From DASVAL01 sp035649575 (GTDB lineage Bacteria > Planctomycetota > UBA1135 > UBA2386), in NCBI GenBank assembly GCA_035649575.1, contig DASRJH010000022.1, positions 1-22,328 on the forward strand: a stretch of DNA of 22,328 bases, written 5' to 3'. The notes beneath the pieces were generated by a model that worked only from the letters and a program-made list of their open reading frames with translations, was not told the origin of the DNA and made no database searches. Position numbers and translations under genes: made by a program. Below, one piece after another: positions 7,342 through 15,301 of this stretch (positions within the stretch are counted from its first letter, which is position 1; each line of letters starts with the position of its first letter).

Positions 7342-10232
7342 CGCGCGACCTCCTGCAGCAGCGTGCCGTCGAGATCGAGCGGTTGCTTCCAGGCCCGTTC
7401 GGCCGCGCCGAGCGGCACCTTCGCGACGGGTTCGCCAGCGCGGTGGAAGACGAGCTCGGGCTGGTTCGTGACCTCGCCGATCACGGCGAACGGGACCTCG
7501 TGCAGATTGGCCTTCAGGTCCGCGAGCCGGTCGGGCGCGACCTCGAGCAAGAGCCGGCTCTGCGACTCGCTGAACAGGACCTGGTGGTCCTGCAGCTTGC
7601 CTTGGGTCGGGACCTTCGCGAGGTCGATCGAAGCACCGAGCTTGCCGCCGATCGACATCTCGGCGACCGCGACCGCGAGGCCACCTTCGCTGAGGTCGTG
7701 CGCTGACAAGACGCAGCGCGCCGAGATCGCGCGAGAGCAGCCGCGCAGCACGTCGCGACCCCGTTCGGCGTCGACGCGCGGCACGTTCCTGCCGAGTTGT
7801 CCCTTGGTCTTGTAGAAGACGCTGCCGCCGAGCTCGTCCTTCGTGATGCCGACCAGCACGAGCAGCGACCCGGCCTGCTTGCTGTCGCTGGTCAGCGTGC
7901 GCGCGACGTCCGGGATCACCGACAGCGCCGTGACGAGGATGCAGCCCGGGATGCGGATCGTGCGGTCGCCGGCGCGGAATTCGTTGTGCAGCGAGTCCTT
8001 GCCCGAGACGAACGGCGTGCGGTAGGCCAGTGCTGTCGCACACAGCGCCTCGGTGGCGCGCACGAGCTCGCCGAGCGCCTGCGGATCGCGCGTATCGCCC
8101 CAGCAGTAGTTGTCGAGCACGGCCGTGTAATCGGGGTCGCCGCCGGCCGCGACGTTGTTGCGCATCGCCTCGTCGAGCGAGCACTCGGCCATCGCCGCCG
8201 GATCGATCTTGCTGTAGCGCGGGTTGAGTCCGTTGCTGAGCACGATGCCGCGCCGCGAACCGAGCTTCGGCGCGAGCACCGCAGCGTCGCTCGGGCCGTC
8301 CTCGCGCAGGCCGCAGAGCGGCTTGCCGGCCGACGCGGCCTGCACCTCGTGGTCGTACTGGCGCACGATCCACTCCTTGCTGCAGACGGCGTGGTCCGAC
8401 AGTACCGCGAGCAGCGCCTTGGCGCAGTCGGGCTCCGGTGGCAGCGCCGGTTCGTCGAGCCGCGGCGGCGCGTAGACGGCCTCGCGCGTGCGCACGGGCA
8501 GGCCCTTGTGCAGGAAGTGCAGGTCGAGGTCGGCGTGCACCGTGCCCGCGAACTTGACGACGAGGCGCTGATGGTCCGTGAAGTGACCGAGCACGGTCGC
8601 CTCGCAGGCCTCCTCGCGGCAGACCTGCAGCAGGCGTTCGAGCTTGTGCTCGGGCACCGCGACGACCATGCGTTCCTGGGCTTCGCTGATCCAGATCTCC
8701 CACGGCGCGAGGCCCTGATACTTCAGCGGGGCGGCCTGCAGTTCGATCTCCGCGCCGAGCCCTTCGGCCATCTCGCCGATCGCGGAACTGAACCCTCCGG
8801 CACCGCAGTCCGTGATCGCGGTGAACAGGTCTTCGTCGGCCGCGCGCAGCACGGCGTCCATGACCTTGCGTTCGGTGATCGGGTCGCCGATCTGCACGGC
8901 GCCCGAGCTGAGTTTTTCGCTCTCCGTGTGCAGCTCGAGCGAGCTGAACGTGGCGCCGTGGATGCCGTCGCGGCCCGTGCGGCCGCCGAGCGCCACGACG
9001 ATGTCGCCGGCCCGGGCCTGCTTGTGCGCGCGCGCGGTCGGCAGGATGCCGATGTTGCCGACGTAGACGAGCGGGTTGCCGACGAAATCCTGGTCGAAGT
9101 GCACGCTGCCGTTCACGGTCGGAATGCCCATCGGGTTGCCGTAGTCGCGCACGCCGGCGACGACGCCCTTCAACACGGACAGCGGCTGCAGGCAGCCCTG
9201 CGGCACGCGGTCTGCCGGCAGGTCCGGCGGCGCGAAGCAGAACACGTCCGTGCTCGCGATCGGGCGCGCCCCGAGACCCGTGCCGAGCACGTCGCGGATC
9301 ACGCCGCCGACCCCGGTGCCGGCGCCGCCGAACGGTTCGATCGCCGAGGGGCGGTTGTGGGTCTCGACCTTGATGCAGACCGAGTCCACGTCGTCGAACC
9401 TGATGACACCGGCGTTGTCGACGAACACGCTGACGCAGAAGTCGCGGTTCAGCGTGTGCGTGACATGGGCGATCGTGCTCTTCAGCAGGTTCACGATCGT
9501 GCGGCCTTGAAAGCGCACGGTGCCCGTCAGGGTCTTGTGTTTGCAGTGCTCGCTCCAGGTCTGGGCGAGCGTCTCGAGCTCGAGGCGCGTCGGCGCCCTG
9601 CCGAGCTGCTGGAAGTGGCGTTGGATCGCCGTCATCTCGGCGCCGTCGAGTGCCAGGCCACCTTGCTGGGACAGCCGTTCGAGGCCCCTGTGGTCGAGGT
9701 CGGCCAGCGGGATCGGATGCACCCCCAGGTCCGGCTCGGCGACCGCACCGGGCAGGCCCGCTGGCAGCGCGTCGAGCAGCACCTCGTGCACGACGTCGTT
9801 CGCGAGGGACTTCTTCGCGGCCGCGAGCAGGTGCTGTGGCAGCGCCGTGCCGCGCACGTCGTAACCGCGGTAGGTGCCCGTGGGCACAGCGGGCAGGTTC
9901 ATGTCGGCGAGCGCCTTCTGCACCGAGTGCGCGACCGGGTCCGTGACGCCGGCCCGCGGCACGATCGTCACCGTGTGGACGCCGGCCGGCGGGTGGGCAA
10001 AGGCGCGCGGCGCGTGCACGACGAACTGGTCCACGACCGGGTCGCAGAGCACGGCGCGCGCGAACTCGCGCACCTGGGCTTCCTGCAGCTCGGCCGCCAG
10101 CAGATAACCGCGCCGGCAACGCACATCCTCGATGCCCTCGACGCCGGCGCTGCGCAGCGCCCGCAGTGCCGCCATACCCATGGGGTCCTGCTGTTCGGGT
10201 CGAACGAGGACATCGATGCGCCACGCCTGCAT
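7338..10232 (-). CDS. purL: Phosphoribosylformylglycinamidine synthase, synthetase subunit (PurL) with N-terminal PurS-like domains
   Basis: 964 residues. It joins FGAR, ATP and PurQ-derived ammonia to make FGAM. Residues about 1-75 and 84-155 each look like a PurS-like alpha/beta unit (beta-strand, helix GMAALRALRSAGV, strand; then VHTVTIVPRAGVTDPVAHSV, helix); the PurL core begins near 185, with PTRLELETLAQTWSEHCKHK at 214-233, and later ETHNRPSAIEPFGGAGTGVGG and ITDCGAGGFSSAIGEMAEG, the ATP-binding signatures of the family. B. subtilis has PurS as a separate protein; E. coli-type large PurL has it fused along with PurQ. This one is fused to PurS but not to PurQ. The ATG at 10232 has no clear Shine-Dalgarno. 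Its stop overlaps the purQ start. Confidence 0.95.
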   Translation of the reverse strand: MQAWRIDVLVRPEQQDPMGMAALRALRSAGVEGIEDVRCRRGYLLAAELQEAQVREFARAVLCDPVVDQFVVHAPRAFAHPPAGVHTVTIVPRAGVTDPVAHSVQKALADMNLPAVPTGTYRGYDVRGTALPQHLLAAAKKSLANDVVHEVLLDALPAGLPGAVAEPDLGVHPIPLADLDHRGLERLSQQGGLALDGAEMTAIQRHFQQLGRAPTRLELETLAQTWSEHCKHKTLTGTVRFQGRTIVNLLKSTIAHVTHTLNRDFCVSVFVDNAGVIRFDDVDSVCIKVETHNRPSAIEPFGGAGTGVGGVIRDVLGTGLGARPIASTDVFCFAPPDLPADRVPQGCLQPLSVLKGVVAGVRDYGNPMGIPTVNGSVHFDQDFVGNPLVYVGNIGILPTARAHKQARAGDIVVALGGRTGRDGIHGATFSSLELHTESEKLSSGAVQIGDPITERKVMDAVLRAADEDLFTAITDCGAGGFSSAIGEMAEGLGAEIELQAAPLKYQGLAPWEIWISEAQERMVVAVPEHKLERLLQVCREEACEATVLGHFTDHQRLVVKFAGTVHADLDLHFLHKGLPVRTREAVYAPPRLDEPALPPEPDCAKALLAVLSDHAVCSKEWIVRQYDHEVQAASAGKPLCGLREDGPSDAAVLAPKLGSRRGIVLSNGLNPRYSKIDPAAMAECSLDEAMRNNVAAGGDPDYTAVLDNYCWGDTRDPQALGELVRATEALCATALAYRTPFVSGKDSLHNEFRAGDRTIRIPGCILVTALSVIPDVARTLTSDSKQAGSLLVLVGITKDELGGSVFYKTKGQLGRNVPRVDAERGRDVLRGCSRAISARCVLSAHDLSEGGLAVAVAEMSIGGKLGASIDLAKVPTQGKLQDHQVLFSESQSRLLLEVAPDRLADLKANLHEVPFAVIGEVTNQPELVFHRAGEPVAKVPLGAAERAWKQPLDLDGTLLQEVAR

Positions 10233-10312
10233 GGGCGCACCATGCCGGCAGCGGGCACGACGTGCAAGTCTGTGCTGCGGCTGCCCGGGGCGTCGCGATC
10301 GTGGCCCGTGAC

Positions 10313-10318
10313 TACAAT
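10313..10318 (+). promoter_or_regulatory. -10-like TACAAT upstream of the small secreted protein gene
   Basis: TACAAT at 10313-10318 matches five of six positions of the sigma-70 -10 box and lies 27 bases before the ATG at 10346. No good -35 box is found at 16-18 bases upstream. It sits in the 113-bp divergent gap with purL. Confidence 0.25.
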
Positions 10319-10345
10319 GGCCTGGCTTCTGACCCGGAGTTCCTC

Positions 10346-10819
10346 ATGCGCCTTCCTTTCCGTGTTCTCGCGACGGTGTGCACGGCCTCGCTCGCCACCG
10401 CGCAGTGCGCCTTCTCGAGCGTTTCGATGCAGGGCTACGGCCAGGGCTGCAACCCGGTCTTCGCGATCGATCCGACCCTTGCCGTTGCGCTCGACACCGC
10501 GAACTGCCGGCTGCTGCTGACCGTCAGTGCCTTCACGGGCTGCTGCAACACGTTCCTCGTGGGCACGCTGCTCACGCTCGGTGTCCAGCCGACCTCGATC
10601 CCGCTGCCGCAGTTCGGGGTGAACTGCACGCTGCTGGTCGTGCCGGTCATCCTGGAGTTCCAGCCGACCGCGGCAGGCTCGACGTTCGTGTTGCAACTGC
10701 CACCGACGGCGCTGCCGCCCGTGACGTTGGCGACACAGGGTGGCGCGCTCTACTTCACGACGATCGGGCTCACCTACGACTTCGCGCTCTCGGCAGGGGG
10801 CCAGCTCACTCTGCAGTAG
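10346..10819 (+). CDS. Small secreted Cys/Gly-containing protein of unknown function
   Basis: 157 residues from the ATG at 10346, preceded by GGAG six or seven bases upstream. A signal peptide is clear: basic start, hydrophobic core, and cleavage after an ATA-Q or similar site near residue 20. The mature part has six to eight cysteines (GYGQGC, ANC, GCCN, NC), likely disulfide-bonded, and alternating hydrophobic/Thr strands suggesting a beta-sandwich. Such short secreted proteins with a G-x-G-C motif followed by a P-x-L segment are frequent in some planctomycete genomes, which is part of the reason for the host guess. It is one of only two clear plus-strand genes here and converges on the gene at 10870. 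No function assigned. Confidence 0.72.
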   Translation: MRLPFRVLATVCTASLATAQCAFSSVSMQGYGQGCNPVFAIDPTLAVALDTANCRLLLTVSAFTGCCNTFLVGTLLTLGVQPTSIPLPQFGVNCTLLVVPVILEFQPTAAGSTFVLQLPPTALPPVTLATQGGALYFTTIGLTYDFALSAGGQLTLQ

Positions 10820-10869
10820 GCGTCGCGCAGGTCGCGGAGAGGGCGTCGAGCCCGCTGCGGCGAACCTTC

Positions 10870-11646
10870 TCAGACGTCGCCGTGCGGCTTCTTCGCCTTC
10901 TTCTGCTCGGCCTTCCTGGCCTTCTTCGCCGCCTTCTGGGCCGCCTTCTCGGCCTGCTTCGCGGTGGTGACGTCTTCGATCATGACGAGGTCGGGATCCG
11001 CGAGCACTGGCTCGAGCTTGAGATCGGTCACCGCCTCGACCTTGCATTCCTCGACAGCCTCGCAGCACTTCTCGAGCGCTTTGCAGCATTCGCCGACGGC
11101 CTTGGTCACTTCCTCCTTCATGCCTTCGGTGCCGACGACTTCGACTTCGACCTCGTGCTCGGTCGACGTGGCCTTGCCAGTGTCGATCTTGAGCCCACGC
11201 TTCAGCTGATCAGGCGTCACGACGATCGTCTTGGTCGTGCCGTCGTCGAAGAGCACGTGCACGGTGCCGTCGCCGTCCAGGGTTTTTGCGGTGAGTTTCT
11301 TCGTCCCGAGGACTTTCGTCGTGACCGGCTTGCCGGTGCCATCGAGCACGTGGACCGTCACCGTGTCCTCGCCATCCAACCCGGCCTTGACCTTCTCGGG
11401 GGTGACGACCCTGATCTTCTCCACGGGAACGACGCGGACCGCCTTGCTCGGCAAGCCGTTCTCGTCCTTGGTGAAGAACTCGGGCTCCGCCGAGTGCATT
11501 TCCTTCATCGCGTCCTTCAGCGCGGCCCGGATCTCTTCGCGGACGATGCGGCGGATCTCTTCGCGCAGGTCAGCGCCGGAGGATTGGGCAGAAAGGGGCG
11601 TGAGGCAGAGGGCAAACGCGGACGACGCAAGAACAGCGAGACGCAT
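10870..11646 (-). CDS. Secreted protein with heptad-spaced cysteines and Lys/Ala-rich tail
   Basis: 258 residues from the ATG at 11646, preceded by GAGGAG seven bases upstream, which fixes the start over a longer frame to 11742. Signal peptide at 1-20 (cut after LSA). Then a charged helix (about 25-52) rich in Arg/Glu, a beta-rich middle with two related halves (VVTPEKVKAGL at 80-90 and VVTPDQLKRGL at 142-152), a helix carrying Cys187, 188, 194, 195 and 201, and a C-terminal basic helix of Lys/Ala/Gln repeats from 229 to 258. No family recognised. The strong basic tail may bind nucleic acid or anionic polymers outside the cytoplasm; this is inference. It lies 158 bp after panB. Confidence 0.65.
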   Translation of the reverse strand: MRLAVLASSAFALCLTPLSAQSSGADLREEIRRIVREEIRAALKDAMKEMHSAEPEFFTKDENGLPSKAVRVVPVEKIRVVTPEKVKAGLDGEDTVTVHVLDGTGKPVTTKVLGTKKLTAKTLDGDGTVHVLFDDGTTKTIVVTPDQLKRGLKIDTGKATSTEHEVEVEVVGTEGMKEEVTKAVGECCKALEKCCEAVEECKVEAVTDLKLEPVLADPDLVMIEDVTTAKQAEKAAQKAAKKARKAEQKKAKKPHGDV

Positions 11647-11804
11647 TGGGACTCCTCGGGGTTGGGCGGCGGTATGACGGCAACCTGCGGGGGAAACTCC
11701 GGGCGGGGCCGAATGGCCGGGCATGATAGCGAGCGCAGCCACGATGTGGTCCCGATGGCACGCGGACTACGCCGCTGCCGCGGGCACCCTGCCATGCCAA
11801 GAGG

Positions 11805-12614
11805 CTAGTAGCTCTCGTTCGCGTTCGGGAACGAACCGGCGCGCACGTCGCTGCAGTAGGCCTCGACCGCCTTGCCGATGTCGCGCGCGAGCTCGAGATA
11901 CCGCCGCGCGAAACGCGGCTTGAACCGCGTGAACAGACCCAGCAGGTCGTGCGTGACCAGGACCTGGCCGTCGACGTCCGGTCCCGCTCCGATGCCGATC
12001 ACGGGGATCGACACCGCTTCGGCGAGGCGCTTGCCGAATTCCGCGGGCACCTTCTCGAGCACGAGCGCGAAGGCACCGGCCTGTTCGAGGGCCTTGCCAT
12101 CGTCGATGGTGCGGCGCTGTTCTTGCGCATCCTGCGCGCGCGCCCGGTAGGACCCGAACTGGTGGATGCTCTGCGGCGTGAGGCCGAGATGCCCCATGAC
12201 CGGAATGCCGGCATCGACGAGGCGCTGCACGGTCGGGGCATAACTCGTCCCACCCTCGAGCTTGACGGCTTCGACGAGCCCTTCCTTCATCAGCCGGCCG
12301 GCGTTGCGCAGCGCGTCCTCGATGCTGACCTGGTAGCTCAGGAACGGCATGTCACCGACCACGAGGGCTCGTCTTGCCGCGCGGCCGACGAGCTCGCAGT
12401 GGTAGACCATCTCGTCCATGGTCACGGGCACCGTCGTGTCGCGGCCCTGCATGACCATCGCCACCGAATCGCCGACCAGCAGGATGTCGACACCTGCCTC
12501 GTCGAGCAGTCCGGCGAGCAGGTGGTCGTAGGCCGTCAACGCAGTGATCCGCTGGTGCTGCGCCTTCATCGTGCGCAGCGTCGCGGTCGTGATCTTCTGC
12601 TGGGCGGTGCTCAT
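11805..12614 (-). CDS. panB: 3-methyl-2-oxobutanoate hydroxymethyltransferase (PanB)
   Basis: 269 residues from the ATG at 12614; a GTG four codons upstream (12626) is possible. PanB moves a hydroxymethyl group from methylene-tetrahydrofolate onto 2-oxoisovalerate to give ketopantoate, the first step to pantothenate and coenzyme A. The family's motifs are all present: TALTAYD at 24-30, VGDSVAMVMQG at 47-57 with metal-ligand Asp49, GDMPF with Asp88, VKLEGG with Glu120, GHLGLTPQ at 141-148, and the catalytic Glu187 in LEKVP. Length and order match the E. coli enzyme (264 residues). It begins 18 bp after the stop of the poly(A) polymerase-family gene and so is probably cotranscribed with it. Confidence 0.96.
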   Translation of the reverse strand: MSTAQQKITTATLRTMKAQHQRITALTAYDHLLAGLLDEAGVDILLVGDSVAMVMQGRDTTVPVTMDEMVYHCELVGRAARRALVVGDMPFLSYQVSIEDALRNAGRLMKEGLVEAVKLEGGTSYAPTVQRLVDAGIPVMGHLGLTPQSIHQFGSYRARAQDAQEQRRTIDDGKALEQAGAFALVLEKVPAEFGKRLAEAVSIPVIGIGAGPDVDGQVLVTHDLLGLFTRFKPRFARRYLELARDIGKAVEAYCSDVRAGSFPNANESY

Positions 12615-12632
12615 CGGCGGTCCCACCCTCGC

Positions 12633-15188
12633 TCACCAGTCGCCGAACGTGTCCGGCGCGTCGCTGGGCGGTGGCGGTGGCGGGGCGGGTCCCTTGTCGC
12701 TGCCCGGAGGCGGCGGCGGTTTGTAGTCGTCGGCCTCCTCGGGCAAACGCGGCGACCGCTTCTTCGGCCGGCCCTTGCCCTCGACGATGCTGCCGAACGT
12801 CGGGACGCGTTTTGGATCCAGCTCGACGTCGAACGCCGACAGGTCGAGCGCTGCTGGTTCGATGACGTCGACCTTGCCACGGCGGTCGCGGTAGCGCGGC
12901 ACGACGTCGACGTCGCGCGACGAGCCATGGCCTCGCCGGCGCTGATCGCGCTTGTCGTGCCGGCGTTCGCCGTTCTGGCCGCCACGGCCTCGGTCGCCAG
13001 CGTCCCGGTGTTGTGGGGGGGGCTGCGACGGTTGTTGCTGGCCGTCGCCGCGCCCTTCGCGATTGCGCCCGCGACCGCGGCGCCGCCGACGCCGGCGGCG
13101 GTGGCCGTCCTTCGCCTGGGTCGCCGCTCCGCCGGTGGTCGGCTCGAACGGGTTCGTACTGTCGCCCTGCGAAACGTTGTCGCCCTGCGAAACGTCCGCA
13201 GACTCCGTGCCAGGATCAGCAGCAGGCTCGCCCTCGATCGCGGACTCGGGGTCTCCGGCTGCGTTCGGATCGAGGTGGATCGCGGGATCGCGTGGGAGTT
13301 CGTGGTGCCGGTGGTCGCGATCGGCAGCCTCGCCGTGGGGAGCCGGTTGTTCGCCGAGCGGGAACCGGTCGCCGTCCTGGCCTTCGTGAGGCCCACCACG
13401 ACCGCGGCCACGCCCACGGCCGCGCCTGCGTCGGCGCCGTCGCCGGCCCGGTTCCTGGGGCTCGAGCACTGCGGCACCGGGCGCCGAGGTCGTTTCGCCG
13501 TCCGCGGCTGGCTCATCGGGATCCGAAGGCCCGGCGGGCTCATCGGCGTCGGACGAACCCTCGGCGTGCACGAAGTCGGTCCCTGTCCTGGGCTCCTCTG
13601 GCTCGTCACGTTCCGCTGCCACGAACGGAGCGCTCTCGTCGCTCGGCGGTCCGTCGCCCGGGGCATCCCGGTCCTTGGGCCACTGGCCTTCTGACCGCTG
13701 GCCCTCTGGCCGCTCTTCTTGGCCGCCACCGCGCCCGCGCCGCCGCCCTCGGCGGCGACGCCGCCGGCGTCGCCCCGAGCCGTCGCCGCTGTCGCTGCTG
13801 CCTGGCTGCAGTTCGGACGGCGTCGACTCGGACAGGGCTTCACCTGCAGCAGCATCCCCGTCGCCACCGTCGCTGTCGTCGGCCGGGGCTCTTTCGTCGG
13901 GGCCTCCCTCCTCTGGGCCTCTCTCCTCTGGGCCTCCCTCCTCTGGGCTCGCATCGGCGTGGCCGCCGTTCTCGTCATCGAGCGGCGCCTGGTCGTCGGA
14001 CGGTGCGTACCGTCCGATGCCGCTGGCGATCTCGCGCCAGCGTTCGACGGGGTTCGCGTCCTGGCCGAGGGCGAACATGCGCAGCTCGAAGAGGTCCAAC
14101 GCCTCGTCGAAGTAGGGCCCGTGCACGAAGCCAGCGGTGCGGAACCGCTTGGTCTCGTCGGTTTGCGTGAATCGGTGCTGCACGCCGCAGATGCGCTTCA
14201 GGCAGCCGGCGTCGCGGCGGGGCAGGCGCAGCGACGAACTCAGCGGACCGAGCAGTTCTTCGGCGATCGAGGAAGCGCTGCGACCGGGATTCAACTCGGT
14301 CATGGCCATCACGGGGCAGACGAGCAGAGCCCCGAGCAGCACGGGAGCGGGGGGCACGCGGCCCGCGAGCACACGCTGGTCCAACGCTTCGAGCAGACGC
14401 CAGAACCCGACACGCTGGTCGTGGCGTGCTGCCTGCAGGAAATCCGCGAGCACCGGCACGAGCCAACGCAGGGCGCCGACGTCGCGCAGCAGCTGGAAGC
14501 TGTCGAGCGCGTGGCCACCGCGCAACAGGCGCAGGATCTCCTCGAGCACGCGCGGCGGCGCCGCGCGCACGAGTTCGCCCGCGGCTTCGGCCATCGCTGC
14601 GAAGGTCTGCGGCTCGATCGAGAAGCCGAGCCGGCCGGCAAACTTGGCGGCTCGCAGGATGCGCACCGGATCCTCGCGGAACCTCACGCGCGGGTCGCCG
14701 ATCGTGCGGATCACGCGATTGCGCACATCAGTGAGTCCGTCCGTGTAGTCGAGAATGCAGTTGCGCGTGGGGTCGAGGAACAGCGCGTTGACCGTGAAGT
14801 CCCGGCGCAGCGCGTCCTCTTCCGCGGTGCCGAACTCGTTGTCGCGCGTGATGAGCAGGTCTTCGTCCGAGTTCTCGAGCTGCGGCGTGCGCCGGAAGGT
14901 CGAACACTCGAGGATCTTCGTGTTGTTGTGGAAGTGCAGGTGCGCGAGCTTGAAGCGACGGCCGATGATGCGGCAGTTGCGCGGGAAGGTGCGCTTGACC
15001 TGCGGCGGCCGCGCTTCCGTCGCGATGTCGTAGTCCTTCGGCGTACGGCCGAGCAGCAGATCGCGCACGCAGCCGCCGACCAGGTAGGCTTCGAAACCCC
15101 GGGCGATCAGTCGCTGCGTCGCACGAACTGCGTCGGCGTCGAGCTTGGACAGGTCAGCGCCCGTCGGGGAAAGGATCGTCGGTTCTAT
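12633..15188 (-). CDS. pcnB: Poly(A) polymerase / tRNA nucleotidyltransferase family protein (PcnB-like) with long Arg-rich tail; probable AUA start
   Basis: 851 residues if started at AUA 15188. N-terminal class II nucleotidyltransferase core: YLVGGCVRDLLLG at 35-47, KDYD with catalytic Asp52 and Asp54, RRDFTVNAL with Asp130, RFREDPVRILRA at about 169-180. The IEPTIL start, RRF(K)LAHLHF and LENSDEDLLITRDNEFGTAEEDALRRD segments fit PcnB more than CCA-adding enzymes, but activity cannot be settled by eye. It adds 3' A-tails to RNA (or CCA to tRNA). The frame is open back to the TAA at 15231 and contains no ATG, GTG or TTG before Val41, inside the conserved motif, so a start at GTG 15068 would delete essential sequence. 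From about residue 395 on the protein is low-complexity: acidic/Pro/Gly stretches with three blocks of eight arginines followed by Gly-Arg repeats, then a Pro-rich end. It precedes panB by 18 bp. Confidence 0.9.
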   Translation of the reverse strand: MEPTILSPTGADLSKLDADAVRATQRLIARGFEAYLVGGCVRDLLLGRTPKDYDIATEARPPQVKRTFPRNCRIIGRRFKLAHLHFHNNTKILECSTFRRTPQLENSDEDLLITRDNEFGTAEEDALRRDFTVNALFLDPTRNCILDYTDGLTDVRNRVIRTIGDPRVRFREDPVRILRAAKFAGRLGFSIEPQTFAAMAEAAGELVRAAPPRVLEEILRLLRGGHALDSFQLLRDVGALRWLVPVLADFLQAARHDQRVGFWRLLEALDQRVLAGRVPPAPVLLGALLVCPVMAMTELNPGRSASSIAEELLGPLSSSLRLPRRDAGCLKRICGVQHRFTQTDETKRFRTAGFVHGPYFDEALDLFELRMFALGQDANPVERWREIASGIGRYAPSDDQAPLDDENGGHADASPEEGGPEERGPEEGGPDERAPADDSDGGDGDAAAGEALSESTPSELQPGSSDSGDGSGRRRRRRRRGRRRGRGGGQEERPEGQRSEGQWPKDRDAPGDGPPSDESAPFVAAERDEPEEPRTGTDFVHAEGSSDADEPAGPSDPDEPAADGETTSAPGAAVLEPQEPGRRRRRRRRGRGRGRGRGGPHEGQDGDRFPLGEQPAPHGEAADRDHRHHELPRDPAIHLDPNAAGDPESAIEGEPAADPGTESADVSQGDNVSQGDSTNPFEPTTGGAATQAKDGHRRRRRRRRGRGRNREGRGDGQQQPSQPPPQHRDAGDRGRGGQNGERRHDKRDQRRRGHGSSRDVDVVPRYRDRRGKVDVIEPAALDLSAFDVELDPKRVPTFGSIVEGKGRPKKRSPRLPEEADDYKPPPPPGSDKGPAPPPPPPSDAPDTFGDW
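13901..13945. repeat. Three 15-bp tandem repeats in the pcnB tail
   Basis: Units GGCCTCCCTCCTCTG at 13901-13915, GGCCTCTCTCCTCTG at 13916-13930 and GGCCTCCCTCCTCTG at 13931-13945 differ at one base. They encode EEGGP-like pentapeptides in the minus-strand gene, so copy number could vary without breaking frame. Confidence 0.75.
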
Positions 15189-15301
15189 CTTCGTAGTCCC
15201 TGAGAGCGGGATCGATGGGAGAACATCGGTTTACTGCGGCAACCCCGGGGCTGACAACCAGTTTCCCGACGCCACTGCTCATGGTCCGGCAGTCCGAAGC
15301 C

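Noticed and set aside
6544..10224. 1226-codon minus-strand ORF covering purQ plus an off-frame reading of purL
   Set aside because: Only the 6544-7341 part is real; the upstream part lies over purL in a shifted frame with Arg/Ala-rich composition typical of shadow frames in GC-rich DNA.
5473..10520. Long plus-strand ORFs (780 and 907 codons) opposite the purine operon
   Set aside because: Antisense frames rich in Arg, Val, His and Asp with no motifs; genuine genes with full motif sets are on the other strand.
11949..13694. 581-codon plus-strand ORF opposite panB and pcnB
   Set aside because: Shadow frame; panB and pcnB motifs on the minus strand explain the region.
12633..15068. pcnB start at GTG 15068
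   Set aside because: It would cut off most of the VGGxVRD nucleotide-binding motif and leave an incomplete active site; the in-frame upstream sequence is clearly homologous to the family.
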